DNA of 35,840 nt from Bacteroidota bacterium (GTDB taxonomy: Bacteria > Bacteroidota > Bacteroidia > Bacteroidales > VadinHA17). The translations under genes and the position numbers were made by a program. A model generated the notes under the pieces. That model worked only from the letters and a program-made list of their open reading frames with translations, did no database searches and was not told the DNA's origin. The stretch lies in NCBI GenBank assembly GCA_003250475.1, contig QKGI01000037.1:1-35840 (forward strand), in the 5' to 3' direction. Below are positions 24,768 to 33,350 of the stretch, in pieces. The stretch's first letter is position 1; every line of letters begins with the position of its first letter.

Positions 24768-26411
24768 TTAATTAATCTTGAGAATTATCGGGTTGAGGTC
24801 CCTGGTTCTTCCATCGGGTCCAACCGCCTTAATTTTTTCTATGATAAGCTTCTGTCCGGCGCGCAGGTTACCGATAAGGCTTTTCTGCCTGTCTGTCAGC
24901 CTGTTGTTATTGGACTCTGCGGTGATCTCAAATCCCTTGTCGTTGACTGAGACGGTAAAGCCGGTGACAGTATATGTAAGGTCGAACTCAAAGTTCTCGA
25001 GCACTGCTGTCACCACCTGCTGTGCTGCAGCCACGCTCCTGAGAACGTTACCTTCCTTCATGTTTGCAAACCGTGCCTCGGGGTCGGGCAGTCTTCTCAC
25101 CCTGAATTCCACGGGCGGGAAGGATTGTGTTTTACCGTCGATATTGGCAGATACGATTATCTGGGCATTCTGGCCCACATTACGTGGCTGTGCTACATAT
25201 TCGCCACGGTAGTCTTTGTATTTTCCCTTCTTGATGTCTCCGTTGGTCATTCGTACGGTGAGCTTGTCGGATCCCACGCCCGGGACGGAAATGTCGAGCG
25301 GGTTCTGGATGCCCTGGTAGAGGACGTTCATTGCTGTGGGTGAGACAACGACGTTGGCCACGCCCACGGAGTATTTCTGATCAAAATTAAATGTACGGAT
25401 ACTGCCGTCCGGGGCTTTCATCCTGATGACGCCGCCCCATGACTTTTCGCCTACCGACCCGGCTTTCACCCTGTAAATGCCCCTTCCTGAATCATCTATC
25501 GGAAGCTGTGTGGACTGGCTTGAGGGCTCGTATGTAACCGATCCGTCAGGATTGGGCTTCGAAGTATATGGGCCCACGAAGATCTCCAGGTCCTGGGTGG
25601 TGTCGGTTGCCGCAACAAATACCTTGGCCTCGTATTCATTACCCTGCATCACATATGAGGTGTTGGTGGTAACCGTCGGGATAATATTGTTGAACCTGAA
25701 CGATCCGGCATCAATCTGGGTAAAGAGGAAGTTAAGGGCGTCAGTCTCGGCATTCCTTACGTCAACCTGCATCTTGGAGAGCATTGTAATGGCAGCCACA
25801 AGGGGCAGGGTCTGGAAGTTTGCCGTCACCCAGTCCTCTGTACCGGTGCCCTCGAGGTTCTTCGGGTCATCAGTATTCAGTATATCGAGTATAGACTGTT
25901 CGGTACCCGGATCCTTGCCATCCAGGGTCTCGATGAGGTAAAGGCGGAAATCCATGATCATAGCCTTAAGGGAGTTACCTTTTCCAGCCTGGTCTGCGCC
26001 CACGAGTACCTCCGAGGGAATATTGTTCTCGTCGATCTTCTTTACCTTTGTTATGTCAATCTGGTTATTGGGGAGAAGTGCTTCCGATTCGGGTCCCTCG
26101 GCTTTGGTGATGATTTCTATCTTAAGATCCTGGATATAGTCATAGATCTCATTGGCACGGTCTTTTACCTCATATGCTTTTACCCTCCATGCTTCTGCTT
26201 TTTCAGGATTGTCTTTCGCCGCGAAATCAAAAGCTGCATAGGTTATGTCATTCTTTTTGACGTAGTTGGCGATGGTCTTGGAAAGGCTCAGGTCCACTTT
26301 CTTGAAAGCTTCTACGGCCTCCTTTGACACGTTAAGAGCAAGCATGGCGGTCAGGATGAGGTACATCATCCCGATCATCTTTTGCCGCGGGGTCTCTTTT
26401 CCACTAGACAT
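24768..26411 (-). CDS. gldM: Type IX secretion motor protein GldM/PorM
   Basis: This 547-residue protein has an N-terminal TM helix (MIGMMYLILTAMLALNVS, about residues 12-29) and a long periplasmic region of four domains, as in GldM structures. Arg9 (SSGKETPRQK) matches the conserved arginine of the GldM TM region that faces GldL. The start MSSGKETPRQKMIGMMYLILTAMLALNVSKEAVEAF is near-invariant in the family. GldL and GldM form the proton-driven motor of T9SS and gliding, and GldM spans the periplasm to the GldK/GldN ring. It starts 45 bases after gldL. Confidence 0.97.
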   Translation of the reverse strand: MSSGKETPRQKMIGMMYLILTAMLALNVSKEAVEAFKKVDLSLSKTIANYVKKNDITYAAFDFAAKDNPEKAEAWRVKAYEVKDRANEIYDYIQDLKIEIITKAEGPESEALLPNNQIDITKVKKIDENNIPSEVLVGADQAGKGNSLKAMIMDFRLYLIETLDGKDPGTEQSILDILNTDDPKNLEGTGTEDWVTANFQTLPLVAAITMLSKMQVDVRNAETDALNFLFTQIDAGSFRFNNIIPTVTTNTSYVMQGNEYEAKVFVAATDTTQDLEIFVGPYTSKPNPDGSVTYEPSSQSTQLPIDDSGRGIYRVKAGSVGEKSWGGVIRMKAPDGSIRTFNFDQKYSVGVANVVVSPTAMNVLYQGIQNPLDISVPGVGSDKLTVRMTNGDIKKGKYKDYRGEYVAQPRNVGQNAQIIVSANIDGKTQSFPPVEFRVRRLPDPEARFANMKEGNVLRSVAAAQQVVTAVLENFEFDLTYTVTGFTVSVNDKGFEITAESNNNRLTDRQKSLIGNLRAGQKLIIEKIKAVGPDGRTRDLNPIILKIN

Positions 26412-26456
26412 GTGCGGATAGTTTAGGTGTTAGCGGATATATAGTTAAAATAAACA

Positions 26457-27302
26457 TTACTTCACATTCATGGCAGCAAGCATATTGCCATACACATTAT
26501 TAAGAGAGTTGAGGTTCTCATTCAGTTTGGCAACCTGTTCACGGTATTTCTTGGTATCATCGGCAGAGCCGGAGAGGTCGCTCATCAGGCTCTCGATTCC
26601 CTTATAGATCACATCGCTGTTTTTGACATGATCGTTTGCCCCGCGAAGCTGCAGTTCGTAGGCGGCGTTGAGGGCTGAGAGGTTCTTGTTGAGAGCCTCC
26701 AGTTTCTCGTGATATGACCTGCCTCCTGTCTCAATGGTCTTAGAAGATTCTCCGATAGCTCCGTAGACATCGCTGGCGTCATTCATTGTCCTGGCTGTCT
26801 GCTTCACTGATTCGGACAGGTTCATCATTGACTCATTGGCTTTTTTTATTGTGCTGGCATACTCACTTGTTGTGGCAGCCAGGTCACCCATGGCGTTGAA
26901 GTTGTTTGTTGTCTCGGTCAGCTTCTTCAGTCCCGTGCTCAGTCTGTCGAACACATCGGGAGTGATGCCCGCGTCGGCAAGCATACGGTCAAACTGTGAG
27001 AGACCGGCACCGCCGCCACCGCCACTGCCAACAGCTGCAAAGCCTATATCTTCGCCTGAGTAGTTGGGGTCAAGCTGCGGGTAAACCAGTTTCCAGTCAG
27101 GTTCTTCCTTCAGCGGCTCAAAGGCAGAGAAGAAGAAGATGATTGCCTCTGTGATAAGACCGACAGAGAGGAACAACCCTGCTAACGGATAGTGCTGGAT
27201 TTTAAAAAGAGCACCTATTATCACGACTGAGGCACCCCAGCCGTATAACTTTGACATGAAAGCTTTCCACTTACTGGTATGAACAAATTCCGAAAGGCCC
27301 AT
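26457..27302 (-). CDS. gldL: Type IX secretion motor protein GldL/PorL
   Basis: This 281-residue inner-membrane protein has two TM helices (about residues 21-36 and 41-60) joined by FKIQHYP. Glu52 (GLITEAIIFFF) corresponds to the membrane-embedded glutamate needed for the proton-driven motor in Flavobacterium (Glu49 there), and Glu62 lies ten residues later, as in the family. The C-terminal half is a predicted coiled-coil, cytoplasmic region rich in Ala, Asn and Leu. It forms the stator-like motor with GldM. A glycine stretch (about residues 92-100) links membrane and cytoplasmic parts. It lies 27 bases after gldK. Confidence 0.95.
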   Translation of the reverse strand: MGLSEFVHTSKWKAFMSKLYGWGASVVIIGALFKIQHYPLAGLFLSVGLITEAIIFFFSAFEPLKEEPDWKLVYPQLDPNYSGEDIGFAAVGSGGGGGAGLSQFDRMLADAGITPDVFDRLSTGLKKLTETTNNFNAMGDLAATTSEYASTIKKANESMMNLSESVKQTARTMNDASDVYGAIGESSKTIETGGRSYHEKLEALNKNLSALNAAYELQLRGANDHVKNSDVIYKGIESLMSDLSGSADDTKKYREQVAKLNENLNSLNNVYGNMLAAMNVK

Positions 27303-27329
27303 ATAATTGAATTTTTAAGTTAAACGGTA

Positions 27330-28664
27330 TTAGTTATTAACTCCTATATAAGTTCTGACATTCCGGAACCCGACAAATGATTTTGTTGAGTCCTGGTATT
27401 CGTAATCCCTCGATGAGGTCTGCAGGAATAATGCTATATCCTTCCATGATCCTCCCCTGATAACTTTACGTTTAAGTACCGGAGGATCTTCGGGACGGGC
27501 ATTATACTCATAGTCAGGGTTAAGGTCATGAGTAAAGACATATGATGAGGGGTGGTATGCGCAGGATGTCCATTCTGCAACGTTTCCTGCCATATCAAAC
27601 AGCCCGTATTCATTCGGTTCAAAAGAGGCCACCTTGATTGTATATACTGCTCCGTCATCGATATAATTACCGCGCAGGGGCTTGAAGTTGGCCAGGAAGC
27701 AACCCTGGTAATTGCGGGTGTAGGGTCCGCCCCACGGATACATTGAGAGGTCAAGTCCGCCACGGGCAGCATATTCCCATTCTGTCTCGAGAGGGAGACG
27801 ATAGTTGTGAACGTCGGCTATTCCCTGGGCTCTCAGGTGTTCATTCATGAAGTTGGTACGCCATACGCTGAAGGCGCGTGCCTGTACCCATGAGACACCC
27901 ACAACAGGATAGTCATCATAGCCCGGATGCCAGAAATAGAGTGTTGCCCAGGGCTCATTGAATGAGTAGGTGAAGTCTCTTATCCATGCAAGGGTATCCG
28001 GATAAATATTTACGACATGATGCATGATGAAGGATGAACGGTCAACCACATCTGTGGTGTTGCCTTCGAGGTCAGTGACCTGTCCTTCGTATTTCTGCTC
28101 CTTATAATTATATTTTGCTTTGGCAGCCTGCTTGTAGTCGACCCAGAAGTATGAGTAGTTCAGAAGCCGGGTGTCCCACTGCTTGTTACTGTTGAACCTC
28201 TCTTCAGGAGGATAGTACATGGATTCGACAACGGAGAGGACGTTTTCATCTTCCCAGTCGATCTCCTCCTCCCAGTTAAGCACATTAGGCTCCATGATAT
28301 TACCCTCTTCGTCTGTCCTGAAGAATTCGTAGCCCTCGATGCCCTCTTCACCCAGTCTTGTCCTCAGGATAGAATCGCGCACCCAGTAGGTGAACTGACG
28401 GTATTTATTATTGGTGATCTCTGTCTGATCCATCCAGAAAGCATCTACCGTAACTGTCTTGGAGAGGCTGTTCATGGCACGAAGGGGGTCCTGGTCACTG
28501 GGCCCCATGGTGAAGGAGCCGGCAGGAATAAAAGCCATCTCAAACGGTTCCGGCTCATAGAATTTCTTCCTTCCCTGAACGCCTATCAACTCGCCTGACT
28601 CGTACGAGCCGCAGCCTGTCAAGATAAAGATTAACGTTAGAGCTAAAAGGGTTACCTTTTTCAT
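27330..28664 (-). CDS. gldK: Type IX secretion lipoprotein GldK/PorK
   Basis: A 444-residue outer-membrane lipoprotein: signal LALTLIFILTGC, with Cys18 lipidated. The remainder has the formylglycine-generating-enzyme/sulfatase-modifying fold: FIPAGSFTMGPSDQDP, VDAFWMDQTEITNNKYRQF, YPVVGVSWVQARAFSVWR, RLPLETEWEYAARGG, and GLFDMAGNVAEWTSCAYHPS to IRGGSWKD. In PorK/GldK this fold is structural and non-catalytic. It forms the ring with GldN. It starts 47 bases after porP and precedes gldL. Confidence 0.96.
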   Translation of the reverse strand: MKKVTLLALTLIFILTGCGSYESGELIGVQGRKKFYEPEPFEMAFIPAGSFTMGPSDQDPLRAMNSLSKTVTVDAFWMDQTEITNNKYRQFTYWVRDSILRTRLGEEGIEGYEFFRTDEEGNIMEPNVLNWEEEIDWEDENVLSVVESMYYPPEERFNSNKQWDTRLLNYSYFWVDYKQAAKAKYNYKEQKYEGQVTDLEGNTTDVVDRSSFIMHHVVNIYPDTLAWIRDFTYSFNEPWATLYFWHPGYDDYPVVGVSWVQARAFSVWRTNFMNEHLRAQGIADVHNYRLPLETEWEYAARGGLDLSMYPWGGPYTRNYQGCFLANFKPLRGNYIDDGAVYTIKVASFEPNEYGLFDMAGNVAEWTSCAYHPSSYVFTHDLNPDYEYNARPEDPPVLKRKVIRGGSWKDIALFLQTSSRDYEYQDSTKSFVGFRNVRTYIGVNN

Positions 28665-28711
28665 ATACTCATTAATTTAAGAATGCAAGTAATTTATATT
28701 TTTCCGGTCTG

Positions 28712-29656
28712 TCACAGGAAACGGATACTCTTGTACCTGGTAACACTCTTCCCGAGCCCGACATCAAAGCTGTATGAAACAATGAACTCATGTGAGCCGC
28801 TTGTTCCTTTTCTGATCTCCGATACCGGGAAGTCATATCCATATCCAATTCTTAGACCGTTGTACAATTCTATGCCTGCAAATCCTGTGATTGCGTCACT
28901 TATCCTGTAAGAAACGCCACCCCATATCTTTTTATTGTATCTAACCATGCCTGTGGCTAAATATTGTGTTGCAGCCCCGTCATTCACTATAAAAACTGAA
29001 GGCACAAGCTCGAAGGAGGGGTTTGGCAACTGGAAATAATAGCCGGCAGTGAGGTAATACTCCCTGCTGACGTAAGTAGCAGTTTCAGAGTATTTTATCT
29101 TTGGCTGGTTCAGGTGGGTTGCTGAGATCCCGGCATAATAATTCAGTCCCTGGTAAAAAAATCCGATGGAGATGTCAAGGGCAACAAAAGATTCATCATT
29201 TTCTGGGATAAGAGGGTCGCCGGACGGCGGTGTATAGTTCGGGCCCGAGGGGATGAACCATTCGGGTGACAGTGTCTTGTTGAGTACTCCGGCGCTGAAG
29301 CCGGCTCCCAGGGTACCTGTGCCAATCGGGAAGAGGTAAGCATAGGAGAGGCTTATATCGACGTCATTGCTGAAGCCGTATTTGTCTGCCTCGACCATCA
29401 GGCCTGCGCCGCTGCGCAGCCCTAACAGGTTGAACGGGGCGCTGACATTGAAGAGTGTGGTTGAGGGTGCCCCGGGGAAGCCCACCCATTGCTGACGTGT
29501 CAGGGCAGTGGCGGTGATCATCCCTGTCATTCCTGAATATCCCGGGTTATAGGCCTGGGTGCTAAACATATACTGGCTGAACACAGGGTCCTGCTGACCA
29601 AATATCATGCCCGCCGGGATGAATAATGCAAAGATGACTGTCCTGACTTTCTTCAT
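28712..29656 (-). CDS. porP: PorP/SprF family type IX secretion membrane protein
   Basis: This 314-residue outer-membrane barrel has a signal peptide (MKKVRTVIFALFIPAGMIFG, cleaved near residue 20). The mature N-terminus QQDPVFSQYMFSTQAYNPGY is the PorP/SprF hallmark, followed by TRQQWVGFPGAPSTTLFNVSAP. PorP and SprF are required for T9SS secretion of cargo and often sit next to T9SS genes. Here it heads the run into gldK, as in P. gingivalis porPKLMN, supporting the symbol. It could instead be one of several SprF paralogues. Confidence 0.9.
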   Translation of the reverse strand: MKKVRTVIFALFIPAGMIFGQQDPVFSQYMFSTQAYNPGYSGMTGMITATALTRQQWVGFPGAPSTTLFNVSAPFNLLGLRSGAGLMVEADKYGFSNDVDISLSYAYLFPIGTGTLGAGFSAGVLNKTLSPEWFIPSGPNYTPPSGDPLIPENDESFVALDISIGFFYQGLNYYAGISATHLNQPKIKYSETATYVSREYYLTAGYYFQLPNPSFELVPSVFIVNDGAATQYLATGMVRYNKKIWGGVSYRISDAITGFAGIELYNGLRIGYGYDFPVSEIRKGTSGSHEFIVSYSFDVGLGKSVTRYKSIRFL

Positions 29657-29733
29657 GTTAAGGAAGCGCCTGTACGCCCGTATATATTAACGAGTAAAAT
29701 AAGTAAAAAATATACAAGCCACAAAATTGAGGC

Positions 29734-29741
29734 CAAATTTA
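29734..29741 (-). promoter_or_regulatory. Possible -7 element for the porP-gldKLMN run
   Basis: On the minus strand TAAATTTG (29741-29734) matches TAnnTTTG. It overlaps the stop of the arginase-fold gene and lies 78 bases before the porP ATG at 29656. A correctly spaced -33 box is not visible. The T9SS genes may also be read through from topA. Confidence 0.35.
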
Positions 29742-30908
29742 GTGACCGTACCGCAGCAGGGCTTTTGTCCACCTTCCGGGGACCTGGTCCCTGTTGGCCA
29801 TGAGGTAGTCTTCATATGAGCAGGCCAGGTAATGTGGCCGTCCGCCGGCGTCGCGCACCTCTATCCACCACCGTTCGGTTATCATGCTCTTGATGAAGAT
29901 GGCTTCACCGTCGAGGTCACTGAGGGTAACATGGTAGCGTGTGAACCTGTTGTTCATCTGGTCGCCGAGGTAGGATATCTCGTATTGTTTCTGTGAGAAG
30001 CCCTCAAGGAAGAACCAGATGATCTGTGCAGCCAGGTGAGCTGTCTGCGACCTGTTGTCAAGGTCAGGGTTAACCTCGGCCAGTGACATGATCTTCAGGT
30101 TGTCGGAGAGACCGGCATATCGCGCCAGCAGGCATATCTCCTCACCGTAAAAACCGTTGGCTGACGGCAGTATCGTGCCGGGAGCATCCGACTGCCTGAC
30201 GGAGCCTATGTCAAAGAGGGCGGCAGTGGCATCACGGAAGAGTGGCTCAGTCTCATGCACTGCAGCACGCACCTCACCGATACGCATCATGTCATAATGC
30301 CTCCTGTTGAACCTGTTCACCACCTGCTGGTCGGTAAGGTAGGTCTGGTGCCCTATGGCTGCCAGGTGTGAGAGATGGCTGCCGTTACGGTAGATCAGGT
30401 CGTTCATCCAGTTAAGGGAGTCGGGGGCTTTCTTCTCGGAGGTAAAATCTATGCGCGAGTCAACCGACACCAGTGACCAGTCGTTCAGGCGTGACGACAG
30501 GGCCCTGTCAATAGCTGACATCAGGGCGCTGGTGCCGCCGAAGACCACCGGAACGATATCCTGTGACAGCAGCTCGATGATGACGTCACGCAGTCCGGCC
30601 AGCGTGTCTTCAAAAGAGGCACCGGGTTTGAAGTTACCGAGGTCGGTAATCTTCATCTTTCCAGGCATGCGGGAGAAGGAGTACAGGCTCTTTCTTATTG
30701 CATCAGGGGCATGGGAGGCTCCGTGGTTTGCAGAGGCACGGTCATCGGGCACGCCGAGGAGGGCCACGGCAAAAGCGCCCAGCTCTTTCACGGGCTCGTT
30801 ACCGGTATTGACAACCACATTGTGGGAGAAGGCAGCGGATCCCTTCAGCGGCTCCACTTCCGGCCTGTCAAGACTTACAGGGTCAAGATACTGGTTGAGG
30901 TCAATCAT
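29739..30908 (-). CDS. Divergent arginase/formiminoglutamase-fold protein
   Basis: A 389-residue protein of the ureohydrolase fold. Landmarks align: LGVPDDRASANHGASHAPDAIR, VVFGGTSALMSAI, SVDSRIDF, LFDIGSVRQSDAPG, PSANGFYGEE and EVNPDLDNR. Canonical enzymes bind two Mn2+ through GGxH, DxHxD and DxD. Here those become GGT-S, DSRID and D-I-G, so at least the two histidines and the second aspartate of DxD are gone. Bacteroidota members are often called formimidoylglutamase, but with these changes activity is doubtful. It follows topA by 11 bases and precedes porP-gldKLMN; a topA / this family / gldK-N order recurs, from memory, in other Bacteroidota, suggesting a T9SS link. Confidence 0.82.
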   Translation of the reverse strand: MIDLNQYLDPVSLDRPEVEPLKGSAAFSHNVVVNTGNEPVKELGAFAVALLGVPDDRASANHGASHAPDAIRKSLYSFSRMPGKMKITDLGNFKPGASFEDTLAGLRDVIIELLSQDIVPVVFGGTSALMSAIDRALSSRLNDWSLVSVDSRIDFTSEKKAPDSLNWMNDLIYRNGSHLSHLAAIGHQTYLTDQQVVNRFNRRHYDMMRIGEVRAAVHETEPLFRDATAALFDIGSVRQSDAPGTILPSANGFYGEEICLLARYAGLSDNLKIMSLAEVNPDLDNRSQTAHLAAQIIWFFLEGFSQKQYEISYLGDQMNNRFTRYHVTLSDLDGEAIFIKSMITERWWIEVRDAGGRPHYLACSYEDYLMANRDQVPGRWTKALLRYGH

Positions 30909-30919
30909 ATATTATATAG

Positions 30920-33238
30920 TCACTTCTTCTTTCCGCCCCTGGTACTCTTAGGCTTGCTCCCCTTGTCAATGATGGCCCGGCACTCTTCCTGCGTCAGCTT
31001 CGCAGGGTCAGTTCCCCTGGGGATACGGTAGTTGGTCTTGTCATGGACAATGTAAGGCCCGTACCTGCCATTAAGCACCCTGATGTCACCGAATTCGCTG
31101 ATAACCTTCTGCTTGTCGCCCTCTCTCTTCTCCCTGATCAGCTCTGTGGCTCTTGTGGCTGTGATGGTATAGGGATCATCCACCCCCTTTTTAAGAGAAT
31201 AGAATTTACCATCATGCCTGACGTATGGCCCGAACTTACCAACGCCGACAGTCATCTCTTTCTCCTCAAAGGTGCCGACGGTACGTGGCAGGGCAAAGAG
31301 TGCGAGGGCCTCTTCGAGGGTGATGGTCTCAAGGAGCTGGTCACGCCTGAGATTGGCAAAACGCGGCTTGTTGTCGGGGGAGGCCTCTCCCAGCTGCACC
31401 ACCGGGCCGAACCGGCTCATCTTCACTGCCACAGGCAGCCCGGTGGCAGGATCAGTGCCCAGCTGGCGTGCACCGGTCATGCGTTTCCTGGTGGAGAGAG
31501 ACTCATCAACAGTCTTACGGAAGGGGCTGTAAAAGTCGGATATCATACTGGCCCAGCCCAGCTCGCCAGAGGCTATCTCATCAAACTCCTTCTCGACACC
31601 TGCAGTGAAGTTGTAGTCAAGTATGTCGGGGAAATTTGCCGTAAGGAAATCGTTGACGATAATGCCGATATCTTTCGGGAAGAGCTTCGACTTCTCCTTG
31701 CCGGCCATCTCACTCTTCTCGCTCCTTGTTATTTTGCCCTTTGCCAGGGTCAGCTGTGCTATCGTCCTTTTCTCTCCCGGCCTGTCCTCGCGTGCAACAT
31801 AACCGCGCGACTGGATGGTTGAGATGATAGGGGCATATGTTGACGGCCTGCCTATCCCCAGTTCTTCCAGCTTCTTTACAAGACTGGCTTCCGTATACCT
31901 GGGAGGAGGAGAGGTGAAACGCTGCAGTGCAGTTATGGTGTCAGGTGTCAGGGCCATGCCGGTGTCAACACGCGGGAGAATGGCTTTCTCATCGTCTGAT
32001 GCGTTGATGTCAGACGACTCGGTATAGACCTTCAGGAATCCGTCAAAGAGTATCACCTCGCCGGTAGCGCTAAAGTTTACAGGTGATGATGACATGCCGA
32101 TGGTAATGGTTGTCTTTTCTATCCTGGCATCGGCCATCTGTGATGCTATTGCCCTTCTCCAGATAAGTTCATACAGCTTTTTTTCGTTGTTGCTGCCGCC
32201 GGCCTCTTTCCTGTCAAAATAGGTGGGCCTGATAGCTTCATGTGCCTCCTGGGCTCCCCTGGAGTGGGTCTTGAACTGTCGTGTGCGTGAATATTCTGCT
32301 CCATACTCGCCTGAGATAACCTCCCTGGCAGTATTGAGCGCCAGCGAAGAGAGGTTTGTCGAGTCGGTCCTCATATAGGTTATTCTCCCGGCCTCGTACA
32401 GTTTCTGAGCTACAGACATGGTCTGTGCCACAGAAAAGCCAAGCTTGCGATAGGCCTCCTGCTGCAATGTGGAGGTAGTAAAAGGCGGTGCCGGCGACCG
32501 TGTGCCCGGCTTGACAACTATATTCTCCACGGTGAAGTCTGCCGCGTCACATTTTTCGAGGAAAACTTTAGCGTCGGCTTCAGTTCCGAATTTTTTAGGA
32601 CACTCGGCTTTAAGCAGTACTGCTGTGCCTTCGCTGTTTTTTCCGCTGAACGAACCGGTCACCCTGAAGGCCGAGTCGGCAGAGAAACCGATGATCTCAC
32701 GCTCACGGTCCACCAGCAGACGGACAGCCACTGACTGTACCCTTCCTGCCGACAGTGACGGCTGCACCTTTTTCCAGAGGACAGGTGAGAGTTCGAAGCC
32801 CACGAGCCTGTCAAGGATACGGCGTGCCTGCTGAGCGTTCACAAGGTTCATGTCAACCTGGCGCGGGCTCTCCACAGCTTTGGTTATGGCGTCTTTGGTT
32901 ATCTCATGAAAAACAATCCTGCGCGTGGTGGAGGGGTCAAGACCAAGCACCGATATAAGGTGCCAGGCAATGGCTTCCCCTTCACGGTCCTCATCAGATG
33001 CAATCCATACCGTGTTGGCCTGCCCTGCCAGCTTACGAAGCTCACTGACAACCTTCTTTTTATCCTCCGGCACTTCATATACAGGGGCAAACCCCTTCTC
33101 CACATCCACCCCGAGTTTGTTCTTGACAAGGTCACGTATATGTCCGAAACTGGAGACGACCGTAAAGTCCTTTCCAAGAAATTTTTCTATTGTTTTAGCT
33201 TTGGCAGGAGATTCAACTATAACGAGATTTTCTGTCAT
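30920..33238 (-). CDS. topA: DNA topoisomerase I
   Basis: A 772-residue type IA topoisomerase that relaxes negative supercoils. The N-terminal Toprim domain is NLVIVESPAKAKTIEKFLG to IASDEDREGEAIAWHL (about residues 4-85). The active-site tyrosine is in RITYMRTDSTNLS (Tyr about 289). The C-terminus holds two short repeats (FGPYVRHDGKFYSLKKG and YGPYIVHDKTNYRIPRG) followed by a basic tail (RGGKKK); no Cys4 zinc ribbon is seen, which is common in Bacteroidota TopA. Length is normal. It is divergent from the PBP gene and appears co-transcribed with the arginase-fold gene. Confidence 0.97.
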   Translation of the reverse strand: MTENLVIVESPAKAKTIEKFLGKDFTVVSSFGHIRDLVKNKLGVDVEKGFAPVYEVPEDKKKVVSELRKLAGQANTVWIASDEDREGEAIAWHLISVLGLDPSTTRRIVFHEITKDAITKAVESPRQVDMNLVNAQQARRILDRLVGFELSPVLWKKVQPSLSAGRVQSVAVRLLVDREREIIGFSADSAFRVTGSFSGKNSEGTAVLLKAECPKKFGTEADAKVFLEKCDAADFTVENIVVKPGTRSPAPPFTTSTLQQEAYRKLGFSVAQTMSVAQKLYEAGRITYMRTDSTNLSSLALNTAREVISGEYGAEYSRTRQFKTHSRGAQEAHEAIRPTYFDRKEAGGSNNEKKLYELIWRRAIASQMADARIEKTTITIGMSSSPVNFSATGEVILFDGFLKVYTESSDINASDDEKAILPRVDTGMALTPDTITALQRFTSPPPRYTEASLVKKLEELGIGRPSTYAPIISTIQSRGYVAREDRPGEKRTIAQLTLAKGKITRSEKSEMAGKEKSKLFPKDIGIIVNDFLTANFPDILDYNFTAGVEKEFDEIASGELGWASMISDFYSPFRKTVDESLSTRKRMTGARQLGTDPATGLPVAVKMSRFGPVVQLGEASPDNKPRFANLRRDQLLETITLEEALALFALPRTVGTFEEKEMTVGVGKFGPYVRHDGKFYSLKKGVDDPYTITATRATELIREKREGDKQKVISEFGDIRVLNGRYGPYIVHDKTNYRIPRGTDPAKLTQEECRAIIDKGSKPKSTRGGKKK

Positions 33239-33260
33239 CCGAGATTTTTTAAAAACAGGG

Positions 33261-33292
33261 CAAAGTAAATGATTATGGGCACTAACTTCAAA
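33261..33292 (-). promoter_or_regulatory. Promoter of topA
   Basis: On the minus strand TTTG (33292-33289), 20 bases, then TTACTTTG (33268-33261), which matches TAnnTTTG at seven of eight positions. It lies 22 bases before the topA ATG at 33238. The rest of the 112-base divergent region is AT-rich; I see no comparable promoter for the penicillin-binding protein gene, only weak TAAATTAG at about 33324-33331. Confidence 0.5.
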
Positions 33293-33350
33293 ATTATTGG
33301 AGAAATTTCTGTATTAATCATTAAATTAGCGCCCTTATAATGAGGCAATC

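Noticed and set aside
27330-28664. GldK considered as an active formylglycine-generating enzyme
   Set aside because: The fold is shared, but lipobox, gene context and overall pattern are those of the structural T9SS lipoprotein, with no sulfatase nearby.
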